This document shows positions 24,101-35,935 of a stretch of DNA of 64,000 nucleotides, one piece after another (position 1 is the stretch's first letter; each line of letters opens with the position of its first letter). Under the pieces are notes generated by a model, which saw only the letters and a program-made list of their open reading frames with translations, was not told where the DNA came from and ran no database searches. Source of the DNA: Trochalopteron elliotii (taxonomy: Eukaryota > Chordata > Aves > Passeriformes > Leiothrichidae); assembly GCA_024734555.1 (NCBI GenBank), contig JANPWX010000449.1:4404500-4468499 (forward strand). The letters are read 5' to 3'. The translations under genes and the position numbers were made by a program.

Positions 24101-27100
24101 TTCTACTCCTTAGTCTAGTTTATTCAGATTTTTCCATCATATATATCCAACTGTTCACAGCAGAGGTAGAGGGGAATCTTTATCATAATTCATGGAGGAT
24201 GGACTCCAGAGCTTCCTTTTCTGGATTGTCTCTCCTTTCCAGTCTCTCTAAATCTATCCTCTTGGCAACCACAGAAGCTCTTCTCTCCCCTACATCACAT
24301 GTCTTGCATACACATAATCCATAACCCAGGAACTTTGATAGTCTTTACTTTCTCTGAAATGAGACAGCTCTTCAATTTCCCCCATCTGACCACAGAGACT
24401 CAGAGCAGACACCTGCCAGGTACACTGGTGCTGGGGTCTGAAACATTCTTGCTTTCTGTGTGAAGGAAGTCTTCTGTCCTACCCTAAATAAATCTCCTAA
24501 GGCAGAACTTAATGTTGTGGATACGCATAGTGTATCTCCCATGTGTGTGTCCCCTGGAATCAATAAAAGGAATCAATAAAATTATGGAATCAATAAAGGG
24601 AAGATTGGAAGCAAATGACCAAATCTGCACATTAGGTTTTAATAATCTTCAGATTTTATAGATTTTATTTAGTAGTTTTTTATTTATGGCTATAAAACTT
24701 GTTTCTGGAGGCTGGCAAAATAAAGTACTGTTCCACAGACTTCTCTGTCTCTTACATTAAGAAGACTGGAAACCAAACAAACTTCTGCTGTGACAGGGAG
24801 ACACATTTCTCTCTCTTAACCACAACCTTCTCTCTAACTAGAGTCTCTCAAGCATAAGCAGATTGAGGAAAGATTACTGCTCCAGAGTCCAAAAGGGGAA
24901 AATATTTAAAGGTGAGGTTTTGCACACAATTTTACATATAACTTTATTTCTGCAGATCTTTATACCTACATTTCTGTTAAAATGTAGATAGCACTGCCCG
25001 TAATTTGGCATTTTATGCCAAAAACCTTCTGTTTTGCAACTACATCAAATTTCATTTTTACACAGAAGATCATGCTTTATTTGGAGAAAAATATTGAACT
25101 GGTAATAAGAAACTATTTACTTTATTTACAAATCCAAAATCTATGTGATCTTTTCTCCCTTCTGACCGTATTTCAACTGGTAAGATGGAATAACAGCATA
25201 CTCTTTGGAACCTTTCTTCACTCAAGTACATGTAATCATTACTGTCAGCCCATCAGGCTCCAGGTGAAAATAGATTCTATATAAACTCTTTTAAGTCACA
25301 TTTGATTAGAGCCTTTTCTGTATGAGTTTGACATGTTTTATTATTTCTTATCATGGCTTCTGTGGCAGACTTCTCCAGAATAACTCCTGTACCATAACTG
25401 ACAAACAAAATCTGACTTACATTGCAGAGAATGCAATGCTGAAAGTCTCCAGCTGAATATGGTAAATTAAAAGTGTGTACTGTACAATTCTCTTATTTGA
25501 ATAGAAGTTTTATTTTGAGCAACATCAACCAAAACCAGGAACCCTTACCAGGGAGGAGAGGATAGAAAGTAAACTCTATCCTGGGTGGAGGTGGGATAGA
25601 GAATCTATAGCAAGACAGAGGAATGTGATAACAGAAAGGAACATAGCTGGTAATAAGTAAGGAGAAATGTATACAGATTTCACCAGCTTTAAAGTGCAGA
25701 CTGTAATTAAATAAAAAAATATTTATAAAAAATAAAAGCAGTTATAAAACCACGGCTGAAACTTGTAAATGTTTACTCAAGAATGTCAATAATTACAAAG
25801 ATTATGAGACACAGCTGGAAGCTTTATGGGCCTTCTCTGTTGGGAATGGTTTTTGGAAAATTAATACCATGAAAGATTTCGCATATTTCAGTGGCTTTCC
25901 TGCCATCTTTCCCTCTCCTTCCAAAATACATAAACACAGAGAGGTAAAAGATCTCTTGTAATGCATAACTAAAACAGTCTTTTTGAGCAGCTAATTTCTT
26001 TATGACTTCTCTTCTACACTGTAAAATGACCAGAAAAAAACGTGTATTTTTATTTAATTTGTCTCCTTCAGTGGCCTGAATAATCTATCGATAGATAAGT
26101 CAAAAGCAGATTCTGCTGTCATGTGATCAAACGTTACTTTTCTTCTCATTGCCACACAGGGAGTTGTTCATTGGAAATTTTAGAATTTTCTCCTGTTTCT
26201 GTTCATTTACCAAAATTTCAATAAAGTGCTATTTTAAAGCTATAAAACAACTTGAGTTGATATGGGGAATAATACAAGGGAAATGAAGATTATGTGCTCT
26301 TCTCTGAGTCATATCAAGGAGTCCAGAGAAGAAGTTCAATGTCTAATTAGTCCAATAGATCCCACAAATTATGCACATTTCTTGCCCTTGGAACTGTTTC
26401 AAGTTCACCAGTTTCTACATAAGTGTAACAAACAGGACTGCACCTCATTGCTCTGTACTGGAAAATGTCTGCACTTGATAGGCTCCTTCAAAAATTCAGC
26501 ATTCACAACACCACCCTTGTAGAGCTTACACAAGGTCAACCACACCAAAGAGGAGTTCGGTAGTATCCTCCTTCTCTGGAAGGATTGAACATGCAGGCAT
26601 GAATATATCCAGAAGATTTGAAAATAATAATTGCTAGGATGGACCAGCAGAGTTGTAAATGTGACTGGAAGCAGTGGTGGATGCTTATTACAGTTAAGAA
26701 CTTTTGTCTTGAAAACTCACATTTCAGAAACCCCTTTGCAGAGAACTCATGTCTGAGACTGCACTAGGAAATGATGTGTCTCTTTCGGGATGCTGAAAAA
26801 CTCACCACCAGCCAGAAAGTGATCAGTCTTTCACCCACCAGGATCTGACTGATGAGCCTGGAAGAACAGCAATGAGGCTTTATTTCAACTTGTCAATAAG
26901 CCACTCCACTAGTCATAAGCCAAACCTTTCTGAGACAATTTATGGGACTGGGGAACAAAAGGAACATTAGGTATGAAGAACAAACCAGGACACAGCGAGG
27001 GCCAACTGCTCCCTAAGAGACAGGGAATCAGGAGCCAAGCACAACAGGAGCCATGTCTGACAGAACTGGGGCTGGGGACTGGCAGCTGGAGACAGCCTGG

Positions 27101-27571
27101 AACCCAGATCATCAGCTAAGTCCATGAAGCCAAGCTGCAGTCACAATCAGGATCAGGCCTGGTGATTATAATTAGGATCAGACACAGCTCAGCAATAACC
27201 AGGCAAACAAACCCATGATGACAAGGCAAATTTGAGGTGAAGCTGGTAAGTCAATCTGTGGTTTAGGGTTGGGGTCTGCATCAGCAAGTGCATGGCCAGG
27301 AACAGACAACCTGAATTCATCTCAGGCAGGAGCCAAGGGCTAGAGTCAGCTTAAAATTAACGCATGTGGGAAGGAAGATCATCCACACTAAGGCTTCTCG
27401 CTTTCTTCACACAACAGTTTCACATCCAGACCACCTGTTGCGCTTTCTGAAGCTGTACATGAGCTCAAGCAGCCAAAAGCTGTTGGAGAGGGTCAATGCA
27501 CTCAGGGCTCTGAAGAAGAGACTGGTGGTCTCAGGAGGAGAAGCAACAAGTTCTGTGCACATATGAATATC

Positions 27572-28252
27572 TGTTGTGGGTGGACCCTGGCTGGACACCT
27601 CCCAGATGGGCAGAAGAAGGAAAAATATTACAAAAGGCTCCTTGCTTGAGGCAGAAATGTGGAAGGATCACTCACCAGTTACCCTCAGACAATCTCAGAT
27701 TGGGGAAATGAGTTTAATTTATTGCCAATCATATCAGAGTAGGATAATGAGAAATAAAAATTAGTCATAAAAAACCCTTTCCTCCATCCCTCTTTTCTTC
27801 TGAGGTTCAGTTTCACTCACAAATTCTCTACCTTCTCCCCTCAGCTGTGCAGGGGGATGAGGAACAGGGGTTGCAGTCAGTTTATGACGTGTTGTCTCTG
27901 CCACTCCTTCCTCTTCAACAGGAGGACTCCTCGCACTCTTCCCCTGCTCCAGCATGGAGTCTCTCCCATGACAGACAGACCTCCATAAACTTCCTCCAAC
28001 ATGGGTCCTTCCCATGAGATACAGTTCTCTGTGAACTGGTCCAGGATGAATAACTTCCAGGGGTGCAGTCCTTCAGGAACAGGCTGTTCCAGCATTGTCC
28101 CACCCAGGATCGCAAGACTTGCCAGCAAACCTGCTTCTGCTCTGTCCATGGGTCCACCAGTCCTTCAGGAACCTGTTCAAGTCCTGGCTTCCCACAGAGC
28201 CACAGCCTCATTCAGGTCTGACCTGCTCTGACATGGGGTCATCCACAGACTA
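27572..28252 (-). mobile_element. Family A LTR, copy 2, 5'-truncated
   Basis: Minus-strand LTR. Its 3' end is at 27572 (plus reading TGTTGTGGGTGGACCCTGG, opposite the expected ...CCACA end). It keeps the AATTTATTGCCAATCA region near 27716-27730, the CTCCCCTCAGCTGTGCAGGGG block and the GC-rich array of CTGCTCCAGCATGG-type units, then loses homology near 28252. The first several hundred bases of the LTR (U3 start) present in copy 1 are missing. A minus-strand frame of about 90-98 codons in the repetitive part parallels the one in copy 1, which supports the view that these frames are a property of the LTR. Confidence 0.8.
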
Positions 28253-29129
28253 GTGACAGCCAACCTTGTAAATTATGGCTTCTCTGGTTATTTCACAACA
28301 TACCTATGCCAATGGTAAATTGATAAGGTGATAGTAATCCCTACACCTAAGAACTTTGTCCACTCTGAACATTTCTTCACTGTAACACAAGTGAGGGTAG
28401 TACACAATTCCAATGCTGCAAAACATATTCAGATGGGTATGTCTAAGCTAGTACAGCAATTTGTAACATGATTATAAAAAAAATGTTTGCACAGAAGTAT
28501 ATAGCCACATAAGTCAAGTTTTCAATTTTACGGTTCTATGCAATTATTTCCAGTAAACACACTTCCAGGCAGGAGTTAGAGATATTTTAGAGATATGGCT
28601 CTTTGTTTCTGTGTTAGATCAAGTTAAATTTTTATTCACTAGAGCTACAAATCAGTTTTGTTTAAACTTTCATAGCAGTACACACATTATACCAGCTGTC
28701 ATATATTTTAGACTTTGGATCTGTAGCCCTTAACAAAACGATTAGCCTTGTTGTCTGATATTTTTGTGATGGGGGTAGCAACGGGAAAGTTGGATAATGA
28801 TAACAAAACTAAAAGCAAAAAAACCATGTCAAAAACAATGGGAGAACATAAACACTTTTCTATAATTTTGTTCTCATTTCAATGTTATGGAGACTTTCTC
28901 AAAACCAGAGAAGTGTGAAAAATGGCTCAAGTTGTGAGAGGAAATAATTTTTAGACACTCTACAAGTGCTGGTAATGAAATGCTGCTTATAAAATTGCAA
29001 GATTCCTGCAATCAGTCATCAAAGTCTTCAAAAGAAATGGAACACCATAGAGTAAGGGGGAAAAATCAGGTATGGAGTGGAGCTGCCAAGAGTAGGAAGG
29101 AGAATGTGCTCTTCAATCTTCAACAAACC
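28253..29129. other. AT-rich unique sequence
   Basis: No recognised repeat or gene. The last 100-150 bases may be a diverged part of the CR1 element that follows. Confidence 0.35.
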
Positions 29130-30062
29130 ATGAAGGCTTGCTGGATATTTAAAGTTGGGGGCAGCCTTAGCTGCAGTGACCACAAGATTGTGAAGTTCAA
29201 TATATGCGAGGAGGAATCATGGCAGCAAGTAAGATACAATCACAGGCTTCAGGAAAACTGGCTTTAGCCTCTTCCAGGATCTTCTTGGAAGAATCCCATG
29301 GGGACAAATTCTGCAGGGTAGAGGAATCAGAGAGCTGGTTGACATTCAAGAATCACTTTATCCAATATCAAAAAGAAATCTCTTGAGCAAGAAATAAGCA
29401 AACAGGGCAAGAAACCCACGTGGATGAACTAAGAACTCTTGTCATTACTCAAGAATAAGCAGGAAATAGACAGGAGATGGAAGCTGGGTCAGGTCACTTG
29501 AAATGAATATGGAGAGAGTAAGTGGAAATGAGATGAGGAAGGCCAAGGTCTACCTGTGATTAAATGGCCAAGGATGTTTTGGTCAAGGATGTCAAGGACA
29601 AGAAGAAGGGCATTTTCAAATACATCAACAGCAAAAGGAAAACAAATGGCAATGTGGGCCCATTACTACATGAAGGGGGATCCTGGTAACAGAGAACACA
29701 GAGAAGTCAAAATTACTGAATGTCTTCTTTCTGTTAGTCCACTGACAAGACCAGCCCTCAGAGATCTCTTACCCAGGAGCACAGGGTAAAGGAATGTTGG
29801 AAGGAAGACTTGCCCTTGAACAGTGAAAAACAGGATGAGGAGTCTGGAGCATGTCTCTTGTAAGTACTGGCTGAGGGAGCTGGGCCAGTTCAATCTCGAG
29901 AAGACTGAGGGACCTCATCAGTGTATACAAGTATCCAAAAGGAGGGTGCCAAGAGGAAAAAGCCAGGCTCTGCTTGATGGTGTCAAGCAATAGGACAAGA
30001 TGAAATGGGCAAAACTGATGCACAGGAAGATCCACCTGAATATGAGATATCACCCTCCAAGA
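29130..30062 (+). mobile_element. CR1 LINE fragment lacking the reverse-transcriptase core
   Basis: Plus-strand CR1 ORF2. The first part (29130 to about 29825) follows the endonuclease C-terminus and linker: the CSDHKIVKFNI segment, a LLGRIPWG-like segment, the KGIFKYINSKR-like linker and the GNVGPLL block. At about 29825 it jumps to the ORF2 C-terminal region (GAGGGAGCTGGGCCAGTTCA, then the CATCAGTGTATACAAGTATC block and CCACCTGAATATGAGA). The reverse-transcriptase motifs, including the DD active site, are absent. The copy stops before the 3' UTR, so the terminal tail is missing too. Multiple stops and frameshifts are present. Confidence 0.85.
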
Positions 30063-31677
30063 AATAGTGTCTCATCCACAAAACTTCAGAGAGAAAATGC
30101 TGACTGGTGAACTTCTGCACTTAAGCTCTATTGCCAGTCTTTTATTCCTGTCTTCTCAACTCTGTCAATTGACCTATTTAGAGATGCTGTATAGGGTTAG
30201 ATAAACTCCTTTCTTCTTTACTAAAGAGGGCACCTAGGGCAACTAGTTTAGCTGTCTACTCCACTGCCAATCAAAGGGCTAGACTGTTTGCAACAAAGTT
30301 TCAGTATCCATATATTTTCTAAATATTTACTGTACATTTTTATCCATTTTGTCCAAATACCATGCACAGCCAGCTTCACAGAAGGAGGTATATAATATTT
30401 CTCTACCCTGAACTGACTTTCTAGGTTGTTCACCTAAGTAATGTAAGTACTAAGTAATGAAATACTAAATCCCAGGTACATAATATATGTATCCTTGAAT
30501 TATTTGCACTGCATTATTTTTTCCCTTTGGAATTGTTATTTTTTGCATAATTAAAGAAATTAATCGTCATGACACAAAAAACTTGAAAATATTTGTATAC
30601 CTTCTGTCATACAGTGATGCAGATGGTGTGAACTGGAATAATTAGCCCAAGAATACTTGACAGAATAAGTCTGTACAGTCATCTCTTGTGACGTCACTGG
30701 CCAGAGGTGAAGAAGCGACAGAGTACTATATTCAAACCAACTGACTAGAGATTGTTTAGTGTCTGATCATTATTCTAAACAAGACATATGATGCATACAG
30801 AACACTGTAAAGGCACAGCAGGAACAAAATGCATTCAGATATTACCAGCCTCGAAAGGCATGGACTATGACTTTCAATGCACAGGGAAGGGGAGTGAGGG
30901 ATTGAAGCAATAACCTCTGTACAATGAGTACTGTGTTTTTACATCATTAGCAAAAGCAAAATGAATTTTCTATTTGTAAAAGCATACAAAACAAATGTTC
31001 CATTTGAATAAGCCTACAAATATTGAAAGAAATGGTGATGATATCATATCTGTTGGACTTGAACTTAGTTGAATCATTCTATCTGATTTGAGCCCTGTCT
31101 ATACTGGATTTCCTGTTGCCAAAGCAACAGCTAAGCTATCTGTGCAATGAATGGACAAAATAATCTACAGGCACTTCAAAACATTATGTGCGTGCTGATT
31201 CTTACTGTGTGCCATATATACAAACATATATTTGAGTGAGCATGCAAAAGTATATAAGTGTATATGTATGTTGAGTATGCTTTGCCAAACCACCAGCATA
31301 TGCTTATGCTGTGAATGTATATGTACGGTAATCATGACCCTGAAACAGCTTTTTGCAAAATATTTATTAAATAGTTCAATTTCTAGAATTAGAAACTACT
31401 TTGAAACAATTGTGCTGACTGAATATAATTGCTATAGATGTGATCTTGAGGAGTAACCAGGGATTGAATAATCCTATATTGTATCTGTATAATCTTTTCC
31501 AATCCAGATAAAGAACAGATGTTTTATCCCTGCATAACAGTTCCATCTGAGATAACAGACAGGTTATGATAGATGTTGTACATCATGAGCAGGACTGTTC
31601 CTTCCCGAGGTCCATGCTGTCCATCTGGATAAAACAGGTGAGATTTGGGAGAAACGCTGGGAATGCCCGTCCAGTAG
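30063..31677. other. AT-rich unique sequence, no gene recognised
   Basis: No repeat family, exon or RNA gene recognised. Confidence 0.4.
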
Positions 31678-31728
31678 AGTAACATATCAATGTTACTGTT
31701 GATATGTTATCAAGTAACATGTCAATGA
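31678..31728. repeat. Overlapping inverted and direct repeats beside the solo LTR
   Basis: GTAACATATCAA (31679-31690) pairs with TTGATATGTTAT (31699-31710), 11 of 12 Watson-Crick plus a G-T at the base, around an 8-nt loop. In addition AGTAACATATCAATG (31678) is repeated directly as AGTAACATGTCAATG (31714-31728). The LTR target duplication begins one base later. Confidence 0.75.
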
Positions 31729-31733
31729 GTGAA

Positions 31734-32284
31734 TGTGATGGTTTGAAAACAAAACTAGTGAGAGGCTCCAAGTCAGAAATACAATTTAATAGGAAAAGAA
31801 AAAAAAGAAATAAAATAAATGCAATAATACAAAAGACCCCTGACAGAGTCAGAATACAACCTGAGCAAGATGATGGAAGCAGCAATCCCGTAGAAAGGTC
31901 TGGTAGCTCTGATCCTCTGTAGATCCAGTGGGTAAGGTACCCCGTATTGTCCCAGATCCCAGATTATATGCAGGTGAGAATGCTTGGCTCCTCCCCCTGG
32001 GTGGAGCATCTCACGATGGGATAATGAGTCATACAGGGGGGTCCTTGATGGCCCATTAACGGGAGATAACTCCTGCTGGGAGTTATCCGTAAGTCATCAG
32101 CAGGCCATTAACAGAAAACACGTTATCAAAAGACCCATTAGCAGAGGACACCTTAACAAAAGATACCCTAACAGAAAGAGGGAGGGGAGAGTCTGGAAGA
32201 ATGCTGCTTCAGCAATTGGTTTCAACAGTTCATGAAGATGGTGGTAGAATACTCCGTGCACGTTCTACACCACAACCCAGGACA
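31734..32284 (-). mobile_element. Family B solo LTR with perfect 5-bp target duplication
   Basis: A 551-bp LTR from TGTGATGGTTTG (31734) to ACAACCCAGGACA (32284), so TG...CA in both readings. It is flanked by GTGAA at 31729-31733 and GTGAA at 32285-32289, a perfect 5-bp target duplication, the size typical of ERVL-like elements and some others. On the minus strand a TATAAT box (31968-31963) precedes an ATTAAA signal (31790-31785) by about 175 bp, consistent with a U3-R order on that strand. There is no adjacent internal retroviral sequence, so it arose by LTR-LTR recombination. Shares blocks with copy 1 at 6219-7046. Confidence 0.92.
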
Positions 32285-32289
32285 GTGAA

Positions 32290-33822
32290 ACAGAAAAGAA
32301 TACTGAATTAGTGGATTCCAGAAGTGTTTTTATTAGAACCAAACTCTTGAGACCCTTTCACAACATGGAAAAACAGCTATCGCTGTGAAGGAATACAGTG
32401 CTGGGAATCAGGTCACCTTATGGCTTTAGACTTCCAGCCCTAAAGGAGGGAAGAGGTTAGACAGGCACTGCTTGGAAAAGGACTGTGGCATCAGAGGGAA
32501 CAGTGATGGAAGTGAACAAAGCTGACCAAATAAAGGGAGCAAATTTCTCTGGAGGGCTAGAAAGTACTTCTTCCATAGTCTAAAATAGTTCAGTTTTCTG
32601 TTGCTTTTTAGTTGGATGGAATTGTCTCGACCTTCTGTTGGACTGAAAAGAAAGTCTGAGAGATTTTGCATACCAAGGATATTGTTACTCACTGTCCTAA
32701 ATAGTAAGAGGAAAGAGCAATCTAGTGCTAACTCTGCTGTTATCATACATTTCCCAGAACCTCATGTCTGGTCAGAGGAATTTATTTTCATTCTCATTTT
32801 TCATTTACCGCTAATAAAGGAAGGAAAACCTTTGCCTTATTACTGAAGAGTAGAAAGGTGTTATTAACAATTAGCTTCTTGATTTCCAGTACTTTTGGAT
32901 GAAATCTAATTCTATTGTCTGACACTGACAAATTACTACCATCAGTGAAACAATTTCAGTGAAGGTGTATACACAACCAATTATAATTTATGAATTGGAT
33001 TCTACCTATATATATATACCATTTACGAACTGTGAAAAATAAAACACATGTAGATGCATGAAATACAATACATAATGAAACAAGCAGATAGAAGGTAATT
33101 TAAACTAATTAAAAATTGCCCATGCCACCCTCATTATGGTCCCTAATGTATTTATTTCTTTTAGAATGTTTCACCTCTGAGGTCTGCTGAAACAAAGAAA
33201 GGAAAACTAATTAGGATTATTTAATACTTTTTTGTTTATGTATGTGGGCTTTTTTCCTTTAAAAAAAAACCTCAATAGAAATAAACTAGGATACTTCCCT
33301 GCTTTTCCACAAATTATTACCTATGTTGTAACAGTAAATCTCTAGCATTTGTTGTTGTTTAATTTAAGAGACTATTCCAGTCACAAGAGCAGCCAGAATT
33401 TTATCAGGGAATGGCAAAAGCTCTTCTACATTCTTGAAATCCTTGGGATGTGTCCTAAGCAGTGTTCAAACTACTTCAATTTTTAAAACTAAATTAATTC
33501 ATAACAGTGCCAGTTTCTTCCACAGTCTGTAAAGACAGCTTAGACTGACTAATGTAGGTGAATCCCTTCTTGCTTCCTGTCGTCTGCCTATTGTCTCAAT
33601 AGGTGGTTGGGATATGGAAATGTTTTTTCTAGTGTGATAATCATCAGTGAGAAGAACAGGAAGAAGCATTATGTGCAGACTGTGGCAGAAACATTTTGTT
33701 TCAATTCTACTCAGTTTCCTGCTTCAGCACTTATTGATGGTATCCAGTGTAACTTTAGGCCATTCCCTTAGAATCCAAGTCTAGTCTTTTTGGATTTTTT
33801 TCTGTCCAGTTTTACATAACTA
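32290..33822. other. AT-rich unique sequence, no gene recognised
   Basis: No repeat family or convincing exon recognised; a short TA dinucleotide run sits near 33007-33018. Confidence 0.4.
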
Positions 33823-34037
33823 CAGAATCATAGAATCATTTCAATTGGAAAAGGCTCCAAGGTCATTGAGTCCAAACTTTGATCCATCACCACCTTGGCA
33901 ACTAGACCACAGCACTGAGAGCAGCACCTCAATGTGTTCCTTGCAGTGATGGGCCCAAAACTGAACATGGCATTTGAAGCATGATCTCACCAGTGCTGAG
34001 TACAGGGGGATGGTCTCTGCACTTGTACTGCTGGACA
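33823..34037 (-). mobile_element. CR1 3'-end fragment
   Basis: Starts CAGAATCATAGAATCATTTC (reversed CR1 tail), then GGAAAAGGCTCCAAGGTCAT and, near 33955-34015, CCCAAAACTGAACATGGC and CACCAGTGCTGAGTACAGGG, the signature of one avian CR1 subfamily 3' region in minus orientation. Confidence 0.9.
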
Positions 34038-34877
34038 CAGTATTTTTGATACAATATTTTGATATTTTGGTATCCTACAAAATATACCTAGAGAAACTTA
34101 CACAGGAAAAACTTATTTTAAAATTAATTTATCACTCCATCACAGAAAAAGAGGCAAAGAAGTGTATCTCTCTACCCTGGTAGCTTTCTTCCTAGGGTCT
34201 CTTCTACACAAAGGAAGCTGAAATTTCTGTGACACACACATGTATCCCCATCAATCTACTACTTAACATGCTTCTTAAGATAGGAATTTAAGGACTGTTA
34301 GACAAATTTGACTTTTTAAGAAAATTATCAAAAAGGCATTATTCTTGCTTTTGCTATTTCTACATATTTTTTGTAAAACAAAACAAACACACAAACAAAC
34401 ATACACACCAGAAGTCCTACAGCAATGACAAAAGACTCACAGCTTGATAAAAAATGTATCACCTTTCAGTCTTAAAGGTAAAATGGTCGTGGTGTTGACC
34501 AAAATTTTTAGAAGTCCCTTTAGAAAGAAGGGTACAAGCTACATTCAGAATAAATTCAGTCTGGTATTTTATAATCTAATGCAGTTATTTAACACAAAAA
34601 GGATAAATTTGGAGTCACTGTGATTGGTGCTACCTTACCCTTACAAAAAATACACACTGTCACTTAAAAGTGAACATGGCATTTAAGAAAATAGACCATC
34701 AATAACACTGGTATTACAGTAGAGCCCAAAGCCCAGAAGAAATCAAGATTGTACTGTATAAGGTTATGCACAATATTGTAGGGAAAAGTCAGTAGTTGGA
34801 AGAGTTTTCAACCAGAACCGAAAGCCCATACTCTCCTGTAGAAATGAACACATGTGAAATACAGCTGGAGTGTGGGA
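34038..34877. other. AT-rich unique sequence with a small AC-rich run
   Basis: A degenerate AAAC/ACAC run at about 34377-34408; otherwise nothing recognised. Confidence 0.4.
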
Positions 34878-35140
34878 GAATCACAGCAATACAGAGCAGC
34901 TGAGCTGGGGATGTACCTCTGGAGATCATTGGTCAAACTCCTGCTGCAGACAGGATCACTAACAGCAGGTTCCCCATGATCATCTCCAGTCAGACTTTGA
35001 ATATCTCCAAAGTTACCCACTTCTAGTGCTTGACCACCCTCACAGTAAAAAGTGTTTCTTTCTTATATTTAAATAGCATGTCTTGTACTTTAACTTGTGC
35101 CTGAAAAACAGCCTACAGATCTGCTCTAGGCGCTTCATGC
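34878..35140 (-). mobile_element. CR1 3'-end fragment
   Basis: Minus-strand CR1 3' UTR and ORF2 end: GAGCTGGGGATGTACCTCTG, GGAGATCATTGGTCAAACTC, TTTGAATATCTCCAAAG, ACCACCCTCACAGTAAAAAG and ACTTTAACTTGTGCCTG occur in the usual order. The 3' tail hexamers are degraded. Confidence 0.85.
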
Positions 35141-35724
35141 CTTTTCCTAACTTGGTGGGGGAAGAAAGTGGGATTTTGTTGGCAGGCAGTTCACTAAATT
35201 CACAAAAATACCAAAAGGAGGATGGTGCTGTCATGAGATCATATTAAAAAGACCTATGAAGCTGAATAACATGCCAGTGAGAGAGACTGTCTTTTACAAC
35301 TTAAGCTGGCAAGTGGCTGCTGTACATGTTGGACCTCCTTCCCTTCTCTAGCCATTCTCAAGAGGAAAGCAGGAGACTGCAATGACCATGAAACTCCCAG
35401 AAAGACAGGGGGAAGCCAGCTCTGCATAGTTTTGACACTAGAAAAGGAAGACAAGGAGCTAAATAGAGGCGATTTACCTGAATTTTTTGAGGACTGGACT
35501 TGTGGGGAGATTCAGAGGAGGGGACATCCCTCCTTTAAGTCACGAGTGTATCTGATGGCAGTCTGTAGTAAGCTTTCAGACCTGATCATTTCTCCTGCCA
35601 TCAATCTATCATTTCATGATATATATTTGCCTCTATCTATATTTGAAAAGAAAATATGCCTCTGTTCTTACAAAATGCTAATGTCTCTGAAGAAAGTAAA
35701 GCAGATATGGGAGAAAATTCTGAA
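35141..35724. other. Unassigned sequence between inverted CR1 fragments
   Basis: An open plus-strand frame of 136 codons starts at 35432 and runs into the CR1 fragment at its right, so its C-terminus is transposon-derived. The rest of this spacer was not recognised. Confidence 0.35.
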
Positions 35725-35935
35725 CATGCTGAAACATTTTTTTTTTTGTTGTGAGAGTGACCAAGAACTGATTCAGGTTGGCAGAGAGGTGGGGGACTCT
35801 TCATCCTTTCAGATATTCAAAAGCTATCTGACATGGTTCTGAGAAACCTGCTCTAGGTGGCACTGCTTGAACAGGGGAGGTGAACCTGGTGACATCCAGA
35901 TGTTACTGCCACCCTCAACCATTTTGTGGTTCTAA
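35725..35935 (+). mobile_element. CR1 3'-end fragment
   Basis: Plus-strand CR1: TGTGAGAGTGACCAAGAACTG (decayed ORF2 C-terminus), GATATTCAAAAGCTATCTGAC, AACCTGCTCTAGGTGGCACTG, then the 3' UTR ending CTCAACCATTTTGTGGTTCT. Confidence 0.85.

Larger units (their letters stand above)
18703..27571. other. AT-rich unique sequence with simple repeats
   Basis: Nearly 9 kb without a recognised gene or transposon. It holds a G run, a GAA/GGA tract and an A run, each listed separately. The part at about 26880-27360 is less AT-rich, with recurring CAGGATCAG/CAGGAGCCA-like text that may be a degenerate tandem repeat. Confidence 0.4.

Noticed and set aside
366..28252. The two minus-strand family A LTRs as ends of one provirus
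   Set aside because: They are 26 kb apart, differ in truncation and divergence, and no retroviral genes lie between them.
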